Assembly: GCA_023374025.1 (NCBI GenBank) | Contig: SIJG01000003.1 | Span: 2,758,416-2,822,415 of the forward strand | Length of the DNA stretch: 64,000 bases | Direction of reading: 5' to 3' | Source: Heterodera schachtii | Lineage: Eukaryota > Nematoda > Chromadorea > Rhabditida > Heteroderidae | In this document: positions 59,732 through 64,000 of the stretch, in pieces | Position numbering within the stretch: position 1 is the first letter of the stretch | How the letters are laid out: each line of letters opens with the position of its first letter | Made by a program: the position numbers and the translations under genes | The notes under the pieces: generated by a model | Told to the model about the DNA's origin: nothing | The model's input: the letters and a program-made list of their open reading frames with translations, nothing else | Databases searched by the model: none

Positions 59732-60348
59732 AGTGACGGCGACGGAAAAAGAAAGGAACGGACGGACGGACGGAGAAAAATGAGCAAAACGAAGTTAAAA
59801 TGCCATACTTTAGTGAATTTTGTCTGTGATGTGTACATACCATACCATATATGTATATTATTGTTGTATATTTGTAATATACTGAATAACAAACATTTGT
59901 TTCTGTCCACCTCTGTTGCATTTTTTTGTCTTTGCCTAACCCCTTACAAAAAAAAAAAAAAAAAACTGATTTTAAAGAAATTGCGGCTTTTCTAAAAATA
60001 CGATCGGAATCAAGAGCCCCGTTGGACTGTTTACACTTTGTTCATTTATAATAGGGAGAACCAATGGCAGGGAGTGGACCCTATTGGTTTGTTTTTGAAT
60101 ATGATGATTGAAGGTGTTTGTTGAAGTTCGGAATTATGGAAATCCAATTTTTTTCCTGGAATTTGGGAGTCCGGAAATACAAGAAAACAATATGTTTTAG
60201 CTTGGTTTGATGCTTCTTTGACGAAGTTCCATTTGGCACATCGGGATTTAGTGCATTTTCGCGATTTAGGTGCATATTTAGTCATTTTGGGGCCGCTATT
60301 TTAAGCCGATAGTGACTTTTTGGCTCTACTGCACTTTGAGCATCCAAC

Positions 60349-60529
60349 TAGAGTAGAGCGGGACCGGGAATTTTGGGCAAAACCGGGACCGGGACCTTTT
60401 CGGCTTGAAAAACCGGAAATTTTTGGCTGGGAAAACCGGGAAAAAACCGGGACTAGTCCCGGTCCCGATCAAAACCGGGACTTCAGTACTCAGTTGTCCG
60501 TGTTTAGGTCCCGGTCTCGCTCTACTCTA
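60349..60529. mobile_element. hAT-like non-autonomous element, 181 bp
   Basis: Ends TAGAGTAGAGCGGGACCGGG and CCCGGTCTCGCTCTACTCTA. Perfect 8-bp duplication CATCCAAC at 60341-60348 and 60530-60537. The interior consists of AACCGGGA words. Same subfamily as 40474-40638. Confidence 0.92.
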
Positions 60530-60936
60530 CATCCAACCAATGACCATTTTCAGTTTCTTTGGCCACAACTTTTTCATTAAGAAAAAAAATACAATGAGAA
60601 AACATGAAATTCAGTTCTTTCTTTCTTTTTCTTTTTTTTTTTGCCTTTAGCCCAGCAGAAGTCAATTACCTATAAAAAATTCGTTAGACTTCAATCTTTC
60701 AATTATTGAAAAGTAAGAAAAAAAAAGTTAAAAATTATGGCTTAAGAAATTGAGATGGGTCTTTTGATTGGACACATAAACTTCTAAAGCCATGCCGATT
60801 TCTTGGTTAAGGGAATTGAGTCCGAAACAAAATTTAAGTGTAATTTTTTTTTTTTTTTTTTGCTACCTTTTTTGTCAAAGGCCCATAAAAGCAAAATTTT
60901 CTAACGGCACATCAAAACCACAAACACATACATATG

Positions 60937-61113
60937 TATATAAATCCAGACCTGGTAAGGAATTACTTGCATTTATTCCCCCATTTTTTCCTCTGTCAGC
61001 ACTTTTTTTTTCCATCCGAAAATGAATTTATTATGGCATTTATTTTGTTTGTGGTGTGTCAGTCAGTCTCTTCTGCCAAGGATTTATTTTACAGAAAATT
61101 TAATAAAATTGTT
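60937..61113 (+). repeat. Duplicate of the OST-alpha gene's upstream region, distal copy
   Basis: Matches 61283-61440 in order: TATAAATC, AGAC-TGGT, TACTTG-ATTTAT, CCCCC-CATTTTT, CTCTGTCAGCA, and TTTTACAGAAAATTTA. The last word is a splice acceptor-like site in both copies. The MITE at 61133-61266 lies between the two. Confidence 0.65.
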
Positions 61114-61132
61114 ACAATCAGAAATCGGGACA

Positions 61133-61266
61133 CAGTGTCATGGGTCATGACAACTCGTACAAAAGACAATTCGTAGTTAGGCTTAGTCCTAAGCTTTAGG
61201 CTAAGCTTAGGCTTTGTTTTGTAAAATATTGAGTTGACTTTTGTATGAGTATTGCCATTGACACCA
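61133..61266. mobile_element. MITE copy of the ACTCGTACAAAAG family
   Basis: Left AGTGTCATGGGTCATGACAA then CTCGTACAAAAG; right CTTTTGTATGAGTATTGCC then ATTGACACC; middle TAGGCTTAGTCCTAAGC. No coding capacity. Confidence 0.75.
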
Positions 61267-61282
61267 GCTCCCGACCACATAC

Positions 61283-61440
61283 TAATGTATAAATCAGACT
61301 GGTCTGAAAGTACTTGGATTTATAACATGGATTTATCCCCCCGCCCATTTTTGTTCTATTTCTCTGTCAGCATATTTCTCCCAAGCATTTGGCTGCAAAA
61401 TTTACGCATTTTTCTTTTACAGAAAATTTAGTGAAACTTT
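61283..61440 (+). promoter_or_regulatory. Upstream region and putative trans-splice acceptor of the OST-alpha gene
   Basis: Proximal copy of the duplicated block at 60937-61113. TTTTCTTTTACAG at 61410-61422 is a textbook nematode acceptor, 46 bp before the start codon, and could receive a spliced leader. No evidence from transcripts. Confidence 0.4.
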
Positions 61441-61468
61441 TTTTTATTGAAATTGTTTTTTTTTGAAA

Positions 61469-63337
61469 ATGGCTCTTATCCCTCGTCAATGGATCTGCCG
61501 GGGCGAAGGCTGCAACGACACAAGCGAAGAATACATTCCGGACGTACAGAAATGGATGAATTGTGAGGAGTGATCAATTGATTGAACATTTCGAAATTCT
61601 TTTTTCGAATCGGATTCGGAATTTACAAAAATTGGCCTCGAGTTTCGCAATTATCGAAAAGAATTCCTATTTTTAAAAGTTGGCGACAACTTTCTATGGT
61701 CACTCGAATAATACCAACCCATTTCGACTAATTGAAAAGTCCGGACCCGAACTCGAACGAAAAGTCGTCCATTTAGACTAACTCTAAAACTCGAATTCGA
61801 ACGAAAAGAGTCGGGGTAATACAATTTCCTCCCATTTTCAGCGATTGGTAACATTTCGCATTGGATGATGACCGGCGCTGCTGCAATGACCGGCATTGTC
61901 ATCTGCTTAAGCCTACTCCATCTGATTTTCGTCAGCACTTTGATCAGTGACGAGAAAATCCGCTCCGAACTGTATTGGGTGGTGCTAATGCCACCGGTGG
62001 GCAATTGACTAATTAATGTCTAATTGTAATTAATATCCCCCCCCCTCCCCTCTTCAGGTAATCGTCGTTTGCGGCTTCACCGGCATGGTTCTGCCGAGGG
62101 CGGCACTTTTCCTCTACGCAATTGCGCTCGTCTATTACATGATCTGCATTTTTGTGCTCGTCTGTTTGATGAACACGGTCAGTTTAACTCATTAATGCTA
62201 ATTGGTTTTCATTTTGGTGCCAATTTCAGTTGAACGGTTCCCGCAAATCGATGTGCGAAAAACTGATGGCAAAGGGCGAGCGAATTTCGATTAGAATTTA
62301 TCCGTTTGCTTGTTGGTTGATCTGCTTCGAGGATTTTCTACCGACAGAGTGCGTTTTATCAATGAACATTGAGAGAGACAACTGATCAGAGAATAGACCA
62401 AACATTTTGATAAGACAAGTGATCGGAGCTGATCACTGATCAGAAAATGTTTGAAATTGATCGGAAAAGTGCTCCCAACATTTCTCTGATCAAAGAATCC
62501 CTTCGGAAATGAAAAAATTAATTTTTTTTTCAAATTCAGGCAAAATTTCCGCCGCTTTGAAGTGCTCGTGTTCCAATCGCCGATTGTACGAATTATGCTC
62601 GAAATTTTGAACATCACCGTGTTCATGGTGAACAACAATTATTTCATTTTTTTAAATGTTTCCTAATTTGGCATTCTGTTTCAGGAGCTGAGCAGTCGTA
62701 AACATATGTACTTCCAAATATCCAATTTTGCTGCAATGATTTCCATGTTTATTGGCTCCTACGGCTCTTACGTAATTGTCCCCGTCGGCGCTTCGCTGTT
62801 GCACGAATATCGGCACGTCTCACATTTTTTGAAATGAAATAATTATGGGAAAAATGTTTTTTCCATTTTCAGTTTTTTGCTGCTCTTCCGTATCGTCGAC
62901 TTCTGCCAACTGTTTTGGTCCGTGCAAAAGTTTGTCGGCGACATCTTCGGCATTCTCGACATGGTGCCGACCATAGCACACGATCCCGCCAAATTGCCCT
63001 CTTCGGCGGTGGCACAATGTGAGCAGCAGCTGGGGAAAGTGGCACAATTATTTTTTGGCACTTTCCATTTGTCCCCACAGTTTACATTTGCTTTTTGCTC
63101 TGTGTCGAGATGCTTTTCGCCTCTTTGTTGGCCACCTTTTGCTTCCAACCGTCGCGCTGTGCCTTTTTTGACAAACATCGGAAACGGAATGCCATGGACA
63201 ATGCCGACGGTGAATGTGCCGAAGACGGATGCGTCAGCGATGTTGAAGCCGAAAGTGGTGCCGAGGACGGGGATGAGCAGTTGGATGACGACGACATTGA
63301 GCAGCAGCAGCATTTGAGAAGTGATGAATCAGAGTGA
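61469..63337 (+). CDS. OST-alpha / TMEM184 family organic solute transporter homologue, eight exons
   Basis: Model: 61469-61562, 61842-61996, 62058-62177, 62230-62348, 62540-62627, 62685-62812, 62873-63018 and 63081-63337; 368 aa, usual for SLC51A proteins (about 340-370). Seven hydrophobic spans are readable, e.g. MTGIVICLSLLHLIFVSTLI, VIVVCGFTGMVLPRAALFLY, MLFASLLATFCF. Family-typical features are the PRAALFLYA segment after the second span, FRRFEVLVFQSPIVRIML, and an extracellular start with cysteines (WICRGEGCND). The tail is very acidic (DGDEQLDDDDIEQQ). The join of exons 6 and 7 needs a GC donor (CG then GCACGT); with the normal GTCTCA donor the frame breaks, so one base may be missing or extra in the T6 run. 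Role by family: bile-acid, sterol or lipid-linked solute handling at membranes; the nematode substrate is unknown. Confidence 0.85.
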
Positions 63338-63411
63338 TAAGCAAAATGTTGTGATCGAGGAAAAGTGATCGAAATTTCGTTTTGTTTATTTTTTCGCCAA
63401 ATTTACTCATA

Positions 63412-63417
63412 AATAAA
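63412..63417 (+). other. Polyadenylation signal AATAAA
   Basis: Canonical hexamer 75 bp after the OST-alpha stop codon, a normal nematode distance. Confidence 0.6.
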
Positions 63418-63471
63418 AAGACTATTATTAAAAACAAAGAATGTGGACACTGTTTTTCAATATTCTCACTA

Positions 63472-64000
63472 GGCTTTTATTTTTAGCGCCTACAAAGCCT
63501 AAAAAATTTTGAAAGAGCCTATTTTTGCCTATTTTGGCATTTTGCCCAAAATTATTAACAAAAATGCAATAAAAACGAAAAATGCACCCCTAAGAATCGA
63601 CTAAAATAAAAAAAAAAAAAATACACCCTTAAGAATCGACCCGAAATTTTTTCAAAAATACACCCATAAGAAATGAAAAACTTTTCAAAAATTCATATCA
63701 AAAATTTATTTATTTATTTTCTTGGCAATAATTTGTGCTTTAAAAATTATTAGGGATCATTTTTTATGTAAATACATGTTTTTTTCCTGGATTCTCCATG
63801 CTATAATTAGTAGGAAAAACACTTTCTTTTTTGTGTTTGCGAACAAAAGTTGTGACTTTTATTTACATATTTTTACATATTTTCGGATTTTTCTACATAT
63901 TACATATGTACATATTTTTATACATATTTTGGACTTTTTCGCATTTTTTCGTACATATTTTGCATTTTTTGAGAATTTTTAGGGAATTTTTTATGAAATA
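63472..64000. mobile_element. Relative of the AGGCA hAT-like element, runs off the window
   Basis: Left end TAGGCTTTTATTTTTAGCGCC resembles the ends of 56083-57902. The body shares GCATTTTTGTTA/TAACAAAAATGC, GCACCCCTAAGAATCGAC and related words. The right end is outside the window or replaced by an AT-rich TACATATTTT tract. Confidence 0.6.

Noticed and set aside
1..64000. CRISPR array, bacterial operons, rRNA or intact tRNA genes
   Set aside because: None seen. The short tandem repeats here have no unique-spacer structure, genes are spliced, and the only tRNA-like sequences are broken.

Overview
The window looks like nuclear DNA of a nematode. Exons are GC-richer than the surrounding AT-rich sequence. 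Introns are GT-AG with the short nematode acceptor (TTTTCAG or TTTACAG). The proteins include a class-1 semaphorin, an OST-alpha family membrane protein, an F-box-like protein and a small cysteine-rich single-pass membrane protein. The many short non-autonomous DNA transposons and two genes for secreted coiled-coil proteins would suit a parasitic (perhaps tylenchid) nematode, but that is inference. All gene models were built by eye from open frames, splice signals and phase agreement.

Layout. 0.7-2.0 kb, minus strand: five-exon F-box-like gene. 3.7-3.8 kb, minus: an orphan exon resembling A20/Cezanne-type OTU deubiquitinases. A roughly 300-bp direct repeat flanks this stretch (199-510 and 4345-4635). 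4.8-7.3 kb, plus: six-exon gene of unknown function (212 aa). 8.7-21.5 kb, minus: thirteen-exon transmembrane semaphorin (about 995 aa) with one apparent frameshift in the sema domain. 21.5-39.4 kb: gene-poor DNA rich in G/C homopolymers, GA/CT microsatellites, a purine-rich minisatellite, a CRE-like (TGACGTCA) tandem array and very many TGATCA motifs. 39.4-51.7 kb, minus: two signal-peptide genes, a 115-aa coiled-coil protein and a 563-aa protein ending in a coiled coil and a hydrophilic tandem repeat. 52-58.5 kb: transposon-dense, with hAT-like elements (8-bp target duplications), a Mutator-like element (9-bp duplication) and a 31-bp minisatellite. 59.1-59.7 kb, plus: 100-aa small membrane protein gene. 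61.5-63.3 kb, plus: eight-exon OST-alpha homologue.

The clearest new material is (i) the secreted coiled-coil gene pair at 39-52 kb, built entirely of phase-0 introns; (ii) a set of 100-1200 bp hAT-like elements whose boundaries can be read exactly from intact 8-bp duplications, including two adjacent elements fused by unequal recombination; and (iii) a tRNA-like sequence split by a palindromic MITE. Three single-base anomalies (13.47, 47.88 and 62.81/62.87 kb) could be real lesions or assembly indels. No operon structure is evident.
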